Positions 1-8,849 of a stretch of 64,000 bases of DNA are shown here, piece after piece. Under the pieces are notes generated by a model. It did not search any database and was not told where the DNA came from. It saw only the letters and a program-made list of their open reading frames with translations. The number at the start of each line of letters is the position of its first letter. The stretch's first letter is position 1. The stretch lies in assembly GCF_041380235.1 (NCBI RefSeq), contig NZ_JBGIYY010000006.1:156266-220265 (forward strand). Reading direction: 5' to 3'. The DNA is from Glaciecola sp041380235. GTDB lineage: Bacteria; Pseudomonadota; Gammaproteobacteria; Enterobacterales; Alteromonadaceae. The position numbers and the translations under genes are program-made.

Positions 1-346
1 CGGTTTTTGCTAAGACTAAGCTACCGGTGCAGACGGCGGTGGTTAACACGCTTGTCTGATCGATAGTCTTTATCCATTCCAAAAATTCGGTATTTTGCAT
101 CAAGGCATGATCACCCGCGCCGCCGGGGATCAACAAAATGTCGGTGCTTGCAACTGTTGTGTAGTGCTTCAAAGCACTTAACTGCAAATTTGCATGGTCG
201 TTGACAAGCTCGTCGATGCTTGTACTTACCCACTCCACATCAAAATGAGGGCTGTTCGCTAGCACATCGTTAGGCCCAATTGCGTCGAGCATTGTCATCC
301 CAGGATAGGCAACAATCGTTACCCGCAATGTTTTCTTTTTGGTCAC
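1..346 (-). CDS. DJ-1/PfpI family protein, C-terminus cut off by window edge
   Basis: The reverse strand opens with a GTG at 346, preceded by AAGGAG with an 8-base gap, and reads 115 codons to the window edge without a stop. The peptide has the DJ-1/PfpI (class I glutamine amidotransferase-like) pattern: an N-terminal strand ending near YPGM, an IPGG turn around residue 75, and a nucleophile elbow AVCTGS with Cys at about residue 106. Members of this AraC-N-terminal/isocyanide-hydratase-like branch are usually 190-230 residues, so roughly the last half is missing. The substrate cannot be told. It could instead be the N-terminal part of a GATase1-type AraC regulator. Confidence 0.8.
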   Translation of the reverse strand, partial: MTKKKTLRVTIVAYPGMTMLDAIGPNDVLANSPHFDVEWVSTSIDELVNDHANLQLSALKHYTTVASTDILLIPGGAGDHALMQNTEFLEWIKTIDQTSVLTTAVCTGSLVLAKT

Positions 347-390
347 CCTAGTAGCTCCTTATTAATCGCTGAGCTAAAGTATTTGATACC

Positions 391-1485
391 CTAACTTGTT
401 GGAGATTTTCTAAGAGCAGAGCCCGCATACTTCAATAATAGGTTTCTTAACATTAAGGCCGCCATAATGAATGCACTGAGATAATATAACCACTCGATAG
501 CGCTATGTTCGTGGGTGTTAATTTGAGAGCTAGGCAGGGCCCATTGCATGGTCGCCCACAAGAGGTTGAGGCCGTAACCCAAGGTCATTGCCGCGCTCAC
601 CACCGCAAATAAATAAAGTGCTAGGGTGCGCTTACCCATTTCTTTGCCAATCATACCCATAGTCGATACGTTGGTTGCAGGGCCGGCTAGCATAAATACG
701 AGCACCGCACCCGGTGACAAGCCTGCGACTAAAAACCCAAGCGCTATAGGAGTAGACGCTGTGGCACAAATGTACATAGGGATCCCAATTAAGGCCATCA
801 CCAACATCGCAACAAAACCATCGCCCCACTGGGTTAAAAAATCGGTGGGAACAAAGGTTTGGATAAGCGCGGCCATGCTCAAACCAAGAAGCAACCAAAA
901 GGTAATATCAGACAGCAATTTACCCGAGGCAAATGACAGCACACTTAGGCTTTTTTGCCAAACCGACACACTTTTTGATTTTGATGGCTCTGCTGTTTCG
1001 CAGCAACTGGTTTTCTGTTTATTACAGCAACTGTCAGATTGAACAGGCGCATTCTCCACAGCTAAGGCTTCGTCTTTATCGAACAACTTCACCAATACAC
1101 CCGCATAAATCGCGCTTAAGATTGCCGCAATCGGACGCACAACAGCAAATACTGGGCCTAATAGCGCATACGAAACTGATACAGAGTCTACGCCGGTTTC
1201 AGGCGTGGCAACCAAAAAAGAAACCGTGGACGATTTACTCGCGCCGCTGCGTCGCAGGCCTAATGCCGCGGGGATAACGCCACATGAACAAAGCGGGAGA
1301 GGCGCGCCAATCAAGGCAGCTTTTGTAATTGACGATAAGCTATTGCTACCCATATGTTTTTGCAGAATGTCCACCGGCACCAACTCGTGCATCACGCCAG
1401 CAATCAGTAAGCCTAATAATAGCCATGGCGCCGATTCGATAAATAAGGCGACAAAGTAATGAGCAAATAAGCTAAATTCATTCAT
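391..1485 (-). CDS. SO_0444-type Cu/Zn efflux permease
   Basis: This is an integral membrane permease of the UPF0718/ArsP-like superfamily, in the branch called SO_0444 family Cu/Zn efflux transporters. I start it at the ATG at 1485 (364 residues), because this codon overlaps the stop of the upstream regulator as ATGA and begins with the family's usual N-terminus; the open frame extends 23 codons further upstream inside the regulator gene. Visible features are two hydrophobic bundles of about four helices each, a CSCG motif at residues 66-69, a TPETG/ATASTP pair of helix motifs, and a central cytoplasmic loop with two Cys pairs (153-154 and 161-162) likely to bind metal. Translational coupling to a ZntR-like gene supports metal export. 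Confidence 0.88.
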   Translation of the reverse strand: MNEFSLFAHYFVALFIESAPWLLLGLLIAGVMHELVPVDILQKHMGSNSLSSITKAALIGAPLPLCSCGVIPAALGLRRSGASKSSTVSFLVATPETGVDSVSVSYALLGPVFAVVRPIAAILSAIYAGVLVKLFDKDEALAVENAPVQSDSCCNKQKTSCCETAEPSKSKSVSVWQKSLSVLSFASGKLLSDITFWLLLGLSMAALIQTFVPTDFLTQWGDGFVAMLVMALIGIPMYICATASTPIALGFLVAGLSPGAVLVFMLAGPATNVSTMGMIGKEMGKRTLALYLFAVVSAAMTLGYGLNLLWATMQWALPSSQINTHEHSAIEWLYYLSAFIMAALMLRNLLLKYAGSALRKSPTS

Positions 1486-1907
1486 AGCTTCGCTTCCGAA
1501 TTGAGTATTTGTAAAATGGTACAGTGTTCGGCACTTTCTGGACCTCCACAGCATGCTTGATGCAGAGTATTGAGCGACGAATGAATACTTTGTAGTTCAT
1601 CAATTTTTTCTTGAATTTGCGCCATCTTGTCAGCGGTAACCTGCTTCACTTCTTGACAAGAATGATCGTTTGGATGCAAGCGAAGTTCGAGCAACTCACT
1701 GATCTCATCTAGTGAAAAGCCAACTGCTTTTGCCCGTCTGACAAACCACAGCTTATCTAACTCATGAGCATTGAAAATACGATAGCCACTGGGCAAACGG
1801 TCGCTTGCCTGTATTAAGTTTTTACTTTCATAAAAGCGAATAGCTTCGACGGTCATACCGGTAAGTTTAGCGAGTTCGCCTATTTTGTAACGATTTTTTG
1901 TTTTCAT
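1482..1907 (-). CDS. ZntR-like MerR-family metal-responsive regulator
   Basis: The protein has 141 residues with an N-terminal MerR winged helix (IGELAKLTGMTVEAIRFYE), a dimerisation coiled coil around 85-118, and a C-terminal metal loop. Cys84, Cys119, Cys120 and Cys129 line up with the zinc ligands Cys79, 114, 115 and 124 of E. coli ZntR, while the position of ZntR His119 is a Glu here and a His occurs just before the last Cys. The sensed metal may therefore be zinc or copper. The gene is first in a two-gene unit with the exporter and sits behind a promoter carrying the dyad and 20-bp spacer expected for MerR-type activation by DNA distortion. Confidence 0.9.
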   Translation of the reverse strand: MKTKNRYKIGELAKLTGMTVEAIRFYESKNLIQASDRLPSGYRIFNAHELDKLWFVRRAKAVGFSLDEISELLELRLHPNDHSCQEVKQVTADKMAQIQEKIDELQSIHSSLNTLHQACCGGPESAEHCTILQILNSEAKL

Positions 1908-1913
1908 TTTTGC

Positions 1914-1945
1914 ATTATAAACTCTAAAGCTAACTATAGAGTCAA
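1914..1945 (-). promoter_or_regulatory. MerR-type promoter with dyad operator and 20-bp spacer
   Basis: On the minus strand, TTGACT (1945-1940) and TATAAT (1919-1914) are separated by 20 bases, longer than the usual 17. The spacer carries a 22-bp imperfect dyad at 1921-1942 with arms beginning ACTCTA and ending TAGAGT, the sequence type bound by ZntR/CueR proteins. It lies just upstream of the ZntR-like gene, so the regulator probably controls itself and the exporter. Confidence 0.88.
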
Positions 1946-2003
1946 TACTTTTTGTATGTTCGTCAAAATATATCCTTCGCTATGTCATGGCTCATAGCTG
2001 CAC

Positions 2004-2585
2004 GGTTCAGGGTTCAGGGCTCAGGGTTCAGGGTTCAGGGTTCAGGGTTCAGGGTTCAGGGTTCAGGGTTCAGGGTTCAGGGTTCAGGGTTCAGGGTTCA
2101 GGGTTCAGGGTTCAGGGTTCAGGGTTCAGGGTTCAGGGTTCAGGGTTCAGGGTTCAGGGTTCAGGGTTCAGGGTTCAGGGTTCAGGGTTCAGGGTTCAGG
2201 GTTCAGGGTTCAGGGTTCAGGGTTCAGGGTTCAGGGTTCAGGGTTCAGGGTTCAGGGTTCAGGGTTCAGGGTTCAGGGTTCAGGGTTCAGGGTTCAGGGT
2301 TCAGGGTTCAGGGTTCAGGGTTCAGGGTTCAGGGTTCAGGGTTCAGGGTTCAGGGTTCAGGGTTCAGGGTTCAGGGTTCAGGGTTCAGGGTTCAGGGTTC
2401 AGGGTTCAGGGTTCAGGGTTCAGGGTTCAGGGTTCAGGGTTCAGGGTTCAGGGTTCAGGGTTCAGGGTTCAGGGTTCAGGGTTCAGGGTTCAGGGTTCAG
2501 GGTTCAGGGTTCAGGGTTCAGGGTTCAGGGTTCAGGGTTCAGGGTTCAGGGTTCAGGGTTCAGGGTTCAGGGTTCAGGGTTCAGG
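2004..2585. repeat. 83-copy perfect heptanucleotide tandem repeat (GGTTCAG)n
   Basis: There are 83 consecutive 7-bp units from 2004 to 2584 plus one extra G. Every unit is identical except the third (2018-2024), which reads GGCTCAG. Phase is kept without slippage across all lines. Seven is not a multiple of three, so all three forward frames stay open and encode the same heptapeptide (FRVQGSG), while every reverse frame meets TGA. The open frames lack a convincing start and I regard them as non-coding. Each unit carries a GGG run with a 4-base gap, so the plus strand could form serial G-quadruplexes. The array starts 58 bases beyond the -35 box of the metal-efflux promoter. Confidence 0.98.
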
Positions 2586-2849
2586 ATAGTAAACTTCATG
2601 TATAAATAAAGGCAACCCTCTATATCTCTGAAACACAAGCTTTTGCGTCCATCCATAAAAACGACTATTCTATAGACGGTTCTGGCGTGAACAACAAACG
2701 TGTCAAAGCAAGTCAGAACGTTACACACCAACGAGTATCGACCTAGGATTTACATTAGAGCTAATATCAGATAGGACGATGTCACATTAAAATAAAAGCT
2801 TAGCTGCGCTTTGTATAAGCCAACAATAAGCTACAAAAAGGGAATACCA

Positions 2850-3011
2850 ATGAGTAATTTAGTTATGATCATACTGGCAATATTTTTGCCGTTTATCGCC
2901 GTACTTATCAATAAAGGATTAGGTAAAGACTTCATCATCAACGTCGTATTATGTGTACTTGGCTATTTACCAGGTATCATTCACGCACTATGGGTAGTTA
3001 CCCGCAAGTAA
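2850..3011 (+). CDS. YqaE/Pmp3-family small membrane protein
   Basis: The product is a 53-residue peptide with two hydrophobic helices (about 3-20 and 29-48) joined by a short polar turn containing INKGLGKDF, and the PGIIHALWV ending typical of the Pmp3/YqaE (UPF0057) family. These inner-membrane peptides are linked to salt, cold and membrane-potential stress. I chose the ATG at 2850, preceded by AAAAAGGGA, over a TTG 13 codons upstream, because the family begins at this point. The gene stands alone downstream of the heptamer array. Confidence 0.85.
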   Translation: MSNLVMIILAIFLPFIAVLINKGLGKDFIINVVLCVLGYLPGIIHALWVVTRK

Positions 3012-3130
3012 GCGCGTTTTATGAGTGCTGTGCCTTTTTTAGAGGTGCAGCATCCTTTAAAGACGCCCGCCGCAGATAGTCATACCGCAGTAAAAACCTT
3101 AGACAAACGGACTACCCGAGGGCAAAAACA

Positions 3131-4420
3131 TTGAGCAATCCATTATCCACTATGCTAACGCTTAACTGCGGTGTGAACTTGCCAAACCGAATCGCCAAAA
3201 GCGCTATGACAGAAGGTTTAGCGAGCGCTCTTGGCCAACCAACACCTGCACTCAATCACCTATATAAAGTGTGGGCACAAGGCGGCACAGGCCTTTTATT
3301 TACTGGCAACGTGATGATTGATGCTCGATATCTAGAGCGTTCAGGCAACGTTGTGCTAGAAAATGATGTCCACTTGGATTTGTTTAAGAGCTGGGCAAAA
3401 GCAGCGCAAAGCAATGGCAATCAGTGTTGGGTGCAGTTGAGTCACCCTGGTCGCCAGTGCGCGCGCTTAGTCAATGCGAAACCCCTCTCACCTTCTGACG
3501 TTCAGTTAGATATTCTGGGTAACTTTGGCAAGCCTAAGCCGATGCAAGAAGCAGATATTTTGGATGTTATTCAACGTTTTGTGCGTTCAGCAGAATTGGT
3601 TAAAGAGGCCGGCTTTGGCGGGGTGCAAATCCATTGCGCACACGGCTACTTACTCAGCCAGTTTTTATCGCCAAACACCAACAAGCGACACGATCAGTGG
3701 GGCGGTTCACTAGAAAATCGCGCGCGTATTATCCGCACCATCATCCAAGGGGTTCGCTTATCGGTAGGCGCTGAGTTTCCGATATCGGTAAAGCTAAATT
3801 CTGCCGACTTTCAAAAAGGCGGCTTTACACTTGAAGAGTGTATTCAAGTCGCTACATGGCTGGGTCAAGACAGCATTGATTTACTAGAGATATCTGGTGG
3901 CACTTACGAACAAATGAGTTTGTTAGGCGTAGAAGCCACCGAGGTCAGAGACAGTACACGTCGCCGAGAAGCCTACTTCATTGAGTATGCAGAGCAAATA
4001 AAGGCAAAAGCTAGCGTTCCGGTAATGATTACAGGAGGCTTCAGAAGCAGAGCGGTTATGCAGCGCGCGCTTCAAAATGGAGAAGTCGATGTGATTGGTT
4101 TGGCTCGTCCACTTTGCACTCAAGCAGATTGTGCCAATCAGTTGATGCAAGAGACTGTGGAACAACTCGATGACTATGAGCACAAATTAGTATTGGGTAA
4201 AGGCTTTTGGGGCAATAACAGCCCATTAAATTTAATCAAAGCGATCAATGGTTATGGTCAAGTAGGTTTTTACTATTGGCAGATTATTCGGCTATCTCAG
4301 GGTTTGTCACCGGAGCCTTCGTTGGGCGTGTTGAGAGCATTTTTCAGGCACATTACCAATGATTTTCGATTAGCTATGCGACGCAAACAGGCTTTAAAAA
4401 ATACCCGCACTATCAATTGA
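3131..4420 (+). CDS. Old yellow enzyme-family NADH:flavin oxidoreductase
   Basis: This is a 429-residue FMN-dependent oxidoreductase of the NADH:flavin oxidoreductase/NADH oxidase family, probably cytoplasmic. It shows the TIM-barrel signatures: LPNRIAKSAMTEG near the N-terminus, WVQLSHPGRQ, the active-site stretch GFGGVQIHCAHGYLLSQFLSP, and the phosphate-binding ending VMITGGFRS...DVIGLARPL. There is no C-terminal Fe-S/FAD extension, so it is not a full dienoyl-CoA reductase. The start is a TTG at 3131 preceded by GAGGG; the family N-terminus (SNPLST...) begins there and the next Met lies seven residues in. The substrate is unknown; enones or nitro-compounds are usual for the family. Confidence 0.88.
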   Translation: MSNPLSTMLTLNCGVNLPNRIAKSAMTEGLASALGQPTPALNHLYKVWAQGGTGLLFTGNVMIDARYLERSGNVVLENDVHLDLFKSWAKAAQSNGNQCWVQLSHPGRQCARLVNAKPLSPSDVQLDILGNFGKPKPMQEADILDVIQRFVRSAELVKEAGFGGVQIHCAHGYLLSQFLSPNTNKRHDQWGGSLENRARIIRTIIQGVRLSVGAEFPISVKLNSADFQKGGFTLEECIQVATWLGQDSIDLLEISGGTYEQMSLLGVEATEVRDSTRRREAYFIEYAEQIKAKASVPVMITGGFRSRAVMQRALQNGEVDVIGLARPLCTQADCANQLMQETVEQLDDYEHKLVLGKGFWGNNSPLNLIKAINGYGQVGFYYWQIIRLSQGLSPEPSLGVLRAFFRHITNDFRLAMRRKQALKNTRTIN

Positions 4421-4511
4421 ATAGATCATGCACATTGTTTATCCTTCAAGCAACAAAGACAAGCCCTCCCGCACTGCGCAAATGCAGTGCACCCAACAAA
4501 GAGCTAAGTAA

Positions 4512-6047
4512 ATGGCATTAAATTCAAATTCCTTAGGCAGTTTTGTAGAGCGTGCCGGTAAACGCATCCCTGACCCCGTTATTATCTTTATGGCGTTTTA
4601 CCCTGCCGCTTACCTCCTAACAGTATTAATGTCGGGTTACACATTTGAAACCCCTGGCGCGGGCGGCGAAGCCGTGCAGCATCAGATTTTGGGCATGCAT
4701 CAAGCCGTGCACATGCAGTGGATTTTTGACAATGCACTATTAGCTAACTGGCTGGCTTTTGGCAGCGGTGTACTAGGGGTCATTCTGATTGTGATGATGG
4801 CCGTGGGAGTTGCTGAAAACTCTGGCTTATTTGGTGCTTTGATAAAGCGCGCAGGCGCTCACATACCGCAAAGCCTTCTTCCACTGTTACTTGTGCTAAT
4901 TGGTATTTTAAGCTCTATTGCTACCGATGCCGGTTACTTAGTACTGATACCATTAGCTGGGCTGCTCTATGCCGGTCTGGGGCGCAATCCGCTAATCGGC
5001 ATGGCCGCAGCCTTTGCAGGAGTATCGGCAGGCTTTAGCGCCAATGTTATTCCTGGGCCGGTAGACGCCATCATTGGCTTAAATGCACAGGTATTTGCTG
5101 AAGCGCAAGGCGTGCCTTTTGAAAATGTTGCAGGTGATGCATTAAACCCCATTACCATGCACTGGATATTTATTGTGGTTTCAACTTTTGTGCTTAGTGC
5201 CACTGGTTTTTGGGTAACCAAGCGATTTGTTGAGCCAAAGCTCGATGGGGGCGACTACGTTATCCCTAAAGACATCAACCCCGGAGAGTTTAGCGTTACC
5301 CCGGAAGAGCAGCGTGGTTTGCGCGCAGCAGGCATCGGCACCATAGTCGCCATGCTAATGATATTTGGTTTAGCCGCCGGGCCGCTTGCTGGGTATATTG
5401 ACGAATCAGGTGCGCTTGTTCGACCGTATATGAATAATATCATCTTACTCATATCACTGTTTTTTGTTGTCACCGGTGTATTTTACGGCGTAGCCACCGG
5501 CCGTTTTAAAAGCGTTTGGCATGTGGTTGAGGCGATGGTTGCGCAAATGAACACCATGGGCTACATTTTGGTACTCACCTTTTTTACGTATAACTTTTTA
5601 GGATTGCTCAGCTATAGTGGCTTGGGCACTTGGATCACCTTTCTAGGCGCAGAGTTTTTGCAGGCTTTAGGCTTACAAGAGTTCCCAGTGTTGTTGCTAA
5701 TTGGCTTCATACTAACCACTGCCATCATCAACATATTTATTGGTGGCTTAACCTCAAAATGGATGTTGCTTGGCCCAATATTTGTACCAATGCTTTATTT
5801 CGTTAACCCTGCTATGACGCCAGATTTTGTGGCGGCGGCATTCAGAGTCGCAGACTCTTCAACCAATATCATCACGCCAATGATGGCTTACGCGGGGGTT
5901 ATTTTAGCCTTTATGCGCAAATACAAACCCGATATGGGCTTTGGCGATATGCTGTTGATTATGGTTCCATACTCGTTTGCGTTTTTAATCGTTTGGACCA
6001 TATTACTGGTAGGCTTCTTTACACTGGGTATACCGCTAGGTATTTGA
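4512..6047 (+). CDS. AbgT-family transporter
   Basis: This is a 511-residue inner-membrane protein of the AbgT family (AbgT, MtrF, YdaH). About ten hydrophobic helices are visible, with family stretches FVERAGKRIPDP at the N-terminus, SSIATDAGYLVLIPLAG, SAGFSANVIPGPVDA, INIFIGGLTSKWMLLGPIFVPM and FRVADSSTNIITPMM near the C-terminus. The length matches the family. Members carry p-aminobenzoyl-glutamate or export sulfonamides using the proton gradient. A periplasmic-type M20 amidohydrolase occurs about 10 kb away but is not linked in an operon. The gene is convergent with the FKBP gene, with a 7-base gap. Confidence 0.9.
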   Translation: MALNSNSLGSFVERAGKRIPDPVIIFMAFYPAAYLLTVLMSGYTFETPGAGGEAVQHQILGMHQAVHMQWIFDNALLANWLAFGSGVLGVILIVMMAVGVAENSGLFGALIKRAGAHIPQSLLPLLLVLIGILSSIATDAGYLVLIPLAGLLYAGLGRNPLIGMAAAFAGVSAGFSANVIPGPVDAIIGLNAQVFAEAQGVPFENVAGDALNPITMHWIFIVVSTFVLSATGFWVTKRFVEPKLDGGDYVIPKDINPGEFSVTPEEQRGLRAAGIGTIVAMLMIFGLAAGPLAGYIDESGALVRPYMNNIILLISLFFVVTGVFYGVATGRFKSVWHVVEAMVAQMNTMGYILVLTFFTYNFLGLLSYSGLGTWITFLGAEFLQALGLQEFPVLLLIGFILTTAIINIFIGGLTSKWMLLGPIFVPMLYFVNPAMTPDFVAAAFRVADSSTNIITPMMAYAGVILAFMRKYKPDMGFGDMLLIMVPYSFAFLIVWTILLVGFFTLGIPLGI

Positions 6048-6054
6048 GCGCAAG

Positions 6055-6525
6055 CTACTGAATGTCAAGTAGCTCAACTTCAAAAATAAGCACAGAGCCT
6101 GCCGAAATTTTTCCGGCAGCCCTGTTGCCATACCCAAGATGCGCTGGAATAAAAAACTTAAATTTGTCGCCCACAACCATCAACTGAAGGCCTTCAGTCC
6201 ATCCCTTGATAACTTGATTTAACGGAAAGCTGATCGCTTGTTCTCTGGCGATAGTGCTATCAAATACGCTACCGTCTAAAAGTGTGCCATGATAATGCAC
6301 CTTCACGGTTGAGCTAGAGACTGGATGCTTTGTTCCATGGCCTTTAAGCATCACTTTATATTGCAAACCCGAATCGGTTTCACATACGCCATCTTGCAAT
6401 TTGTTTTGAGCTAAAAAGGTATCGCCAACGCCTTTATTTTCGAGCGCTTGCTTTTTCATATTCGCGTTTCGATAAAATAAAAATAAGACTAAACCAATGC
6501 CAATAACCAAAATAATGTAGTTCAT
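6055..6525 (-). CDS. Membrane-anchored FKBP-type peptidyl-prolyl isomerase
   Basis: The protein has 156 residues with an N-terminal hydrophobic anchor (about 2-18) and one FKBP domain (about 50-156). Landmarks are VKVHYHGTLLDGSVFDST, the WTEGLQLM segment and the conserved AHLGYGNRAAGKI loop before a final VELLDI strand. FKBPs catalyse cis-trans isomerisation of prolyl bonds; the anchor suggests that it works at the periplasmic face of the inner membrane. It lacks the long dimerisation domain of FkpA/FklB. It is a single gene, convergent with the AbgT gene. Confidence 0.9.
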   Translation of the reverse strand: MNYIILVIGIGLVLFLFYRNANMKKQALENKGVGDTFLAQNKLQDGVCETDSGLQYKVMLKGHGTKHPVSSSTVKVHYHGTLLDGSVFDSTIAREQAISFPLNQVIKGWTEGLQLMVVGDKFKFFIPAHLGYGNRAAGKISAGSVLIFEVELLDIQ

Positions 6526-6729
6526 AATCCGCCTGCATAAAATAAAAAAAGGGCTTGTTATATTACCTTAAGTTCTTGCTAACTAACGATACCTTCGTTA
6601 ACAATGCGTTTGGAACTGTATTCATGCTAGTCGCTTTTGCGACTGATGCACGGCATTTTATGAAGTTATCTTGAAATCTAATTTACTTCGTCCTATTGTA
6701 CACGTTAACGTTTAATTGATGCCTACCCT

Positions 6730-8649
6730 TTGAATATAAAACACATTTTACTAAAGACCGCTAAAATTTTTAAAGCGCCTGATTCAAACGGTAAACCAAT
6801 CGTGCAATTTCAACTGCCCATATTCAAGCAGGTGGTGGTTGCTAGCATCATCTGTGCGGCGCTTCTCGCGCTGTATTTCTTAGCCACCAATGTGATGTTT
6901 GCGGTCAGTGTTTTTGCTGTCAATATCGGCGTACTGCTAGCCAGTTACTATTTAGCAAAGCATCACGACCCGAAGCTAGGCACATCGCTGTTTTTCATTA
7001 GTATTACGCTAACGGCCTGTATTTTCATGTGGCGCAGCGAAGGGCTAAATGACGAAGCGATAGTGGCATTCCCAGGCTTTCTCGTTTTTGCCATGTTGGT
7101 TTCGAGCTTTAGCTTAGCTCGATGGCTGCTGATAATTGTTTGCTGCAATATCTTGCTAAATGGTTTTGCAAATCAATATGGCTTTTACACCAATAAAGTG
7201 GAGCCTTCCGATTTAAACACCGCCATGGTGCTTGTGTTAGTGCTTATCATGGTCAGTATCGGTGTGTATTTAGCGTTTTTAAACATGCAAAAATTATTGA
7301 TCGACTTAGCCGCCGAAAACCAAAAGGTCACGCAATCAAAGCAAGAAATTATTCATTTACAAAATCACGACCCACTAACCGGCTTACCTAATCGAGCGAT
7401 GGCAGAAATGGTTGTCAGGGAGCGTTTAAAAATTGGCTCCCGAGAGGGTTTTGAGACTTCACTGCTATTTATTGATTTAGACAATTTTAAAACGGTCAAC
7501 GACACCCTTGGTCATGCAGCAGGAGACACCGTGCTAATAACGGTGGCTGAAAGACTAATGGATTGTGTGCGCGAAACTGATACGGTTTGTCGCTTTGGCG
7601 GCGATGAATTTGTTATCGTTGCCATGCACGAACACGAAGGTGCTCCTTTGCATTATTCAGCACTGGCAGAAAAAATCATCCAAGTAGTGAGCGCTCCTAT
7701 TAAACTTGAAGCCAATAACATCTCGCCCACTGTATCCATTGGTATTTCTGTGGCCCCGGCACAAGCAAGCAGTTTTGCAGAGCTATACCAAAAAGCGGAC
7801 CTTGCTATGTACGCAACGAAACGCGCAGGTCGTAACAGTTATCAATATTTTAATGCCGATATGAACAAAGACAGTGCTCGTCAATTAAGAATTTCCCAAG
7901 ATTTGCGAGCCGCGCTAACAAAGCAAGAGTTTAGACTGCACTATCAGAGTACACAACAAATAGACACTCAAGAAATTATCGCCGCAGAAGCACTTATTCG
8001 CTGGCACCATCCCGAATTAGGCGAAATCTCTCCGACTGAATTTATTCCAATTGCGGAACAATCTGGGTTTATCGGCGAAATAGGTTATTGGGTGCTTCGA
8101 GAAGCCGTTAAAACATGTAAAACATGGCATCAGCAGGGGTTTTCAAATCTATCGGTGGCGGTGAATGTTTCAGCTATTCAGTTTCATCGAGAGAGTTTTG
8201 AAGACAAAGTAAAATCGGTACTTCAAGAATTTGATTTAAACGGCGAGTATTTGATTCTTGAACTAACCGAATCGGTATTATTTGATATGCAGAGTAATTT
8301 TAACAGCGCATTGCAAAAAATCACCGACCTCAGGGTTCGCATCGCGATAGATGATTTTGGTACCGGCTATTCCAACCTAGGTTACCTGCATGAAAACGAT
8401 ATCAATATTCTTAAAATAGATCGCAGCTTTATTAATAAAATATTCGAATCCCAGAAAGATTTAGCGATTGTAGAGATGATTATCAACATGGCTAAAACAC
8501 TGGGTATGAAAGTAGTTGCTGAAGGGGTTGAATCTGAACAACAGAAAGTTCAGTTGCTCAACATAGGCTGCACCTATGGGCAGGGTTACTTTTGGAGCAA
8601 GCCGATTAACTCAGAAGATTTTTTATTATTAGTAAAGCAAAGCCAATAA
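6730..8649 (+). CDS. Membrane GGDEF-EAL cyclic-di-GMP enzyme (copy 1)
   Basis: The protein has 639 residues. Residues about 33-190 form five or six hydrophobic helices of a MASE-like sensor that I cannot assign to a named family. A GGDEF domain follows with intact GGDEF at 290-294 and an RETD inhibitory I-site five residues before it. An EAL domain has EAL at 420-422, NVSA, ELTES, DDFGTGYSN and QGYFWSKP. Both catalytic motifs look complete, so it could make or break cyclic-di-GMP. The start is a TTG at 6730 and no nearby in-frame ATG precedes the sensor. It aligns without gaps along nearly its whole length with the protein at 18375-20288. Confidence 0.92.
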   Translation: MNIKHILLKTAKIFKAPDSNGKPIVQFQLPIFKQVVVASIICAALLALYFLATNVMFAVSVFAVNIGVLLASYYLAKHHDPKLGTSLFFISITLTACIFMWRSEGLNDEAIVAFPGFLVFAMLVSSFSLARWLLIIVCCNILLNGFANQYGFYTNKVEPSDLNTAMVLVLVLIMVSIGVYLAFLNMQKLLIDLAAENQKVTQSKQEIIHLQNHDPLTGLPNRAMAEMVVRERLKIGSREGFETSLLFIDLDNFKTVNDTLGHAAGDTVLITVAERLMDCVRETDTVCRFGGDEFVIVAMHEHEGAPLHYSALAEKIIQVVSAPIKLEANNISPTVSIGISVAPAQASSFAELYQKADLAMYATKRAGRNSYQYFNADMNKDSARQLRISQDLRAALTKQEFRLHYQSTQQIDTQEIIAAEALIRWHHPELGEISPTEFIPIAEQSGFIGEIGYWVLREAVKTCKTWHQQGFSNLSVAVNVSAIQFHRESFEDKVKSVLQEFDLNGEYLILELTESVLFDMQSNFNSALQKITDLRVRIAIDDFGTGYSNLGYLHENDINILKIDRSFINKIFESQKDLAIVEMIINMAKTLGMKVVAEGVESEQQKVQLLNIGCTYGQGYFWSKPINSEDFLLLVKQSQ

Positions 8650-8849
8650 TAAAATCCGCGAACGCCTAAATATTTGTGGAGAGATTGTGGTCACCCTTAT
8701 CGCGCAATTCTTCAGCAAATAGATACTTATTGAATACACAACCCTCTTGGTTTACCTTAGGCGCTCGGGCAAACACTACTTATATGAGGATTCTTTTAAA
8801 TGTACAAGAACATATTAAATCGAAGCTCTCCTGTGGTGCTTATTAGCCT

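Noticed and set aside
1952..2605. Two long overlapping frames encoding repeated FRVQGSG heptapeptides
   Set aside because: They exist only because the 7-bp unit has no stop in any forward frame; starts are weak and no ribosome site or family supports them.
8650..8849. Cyclic-di-GMP riboswitch before the cyclase gene
   Set aside because: I looked for the GEMM core and its conserved tetraloop pattern and found neither.
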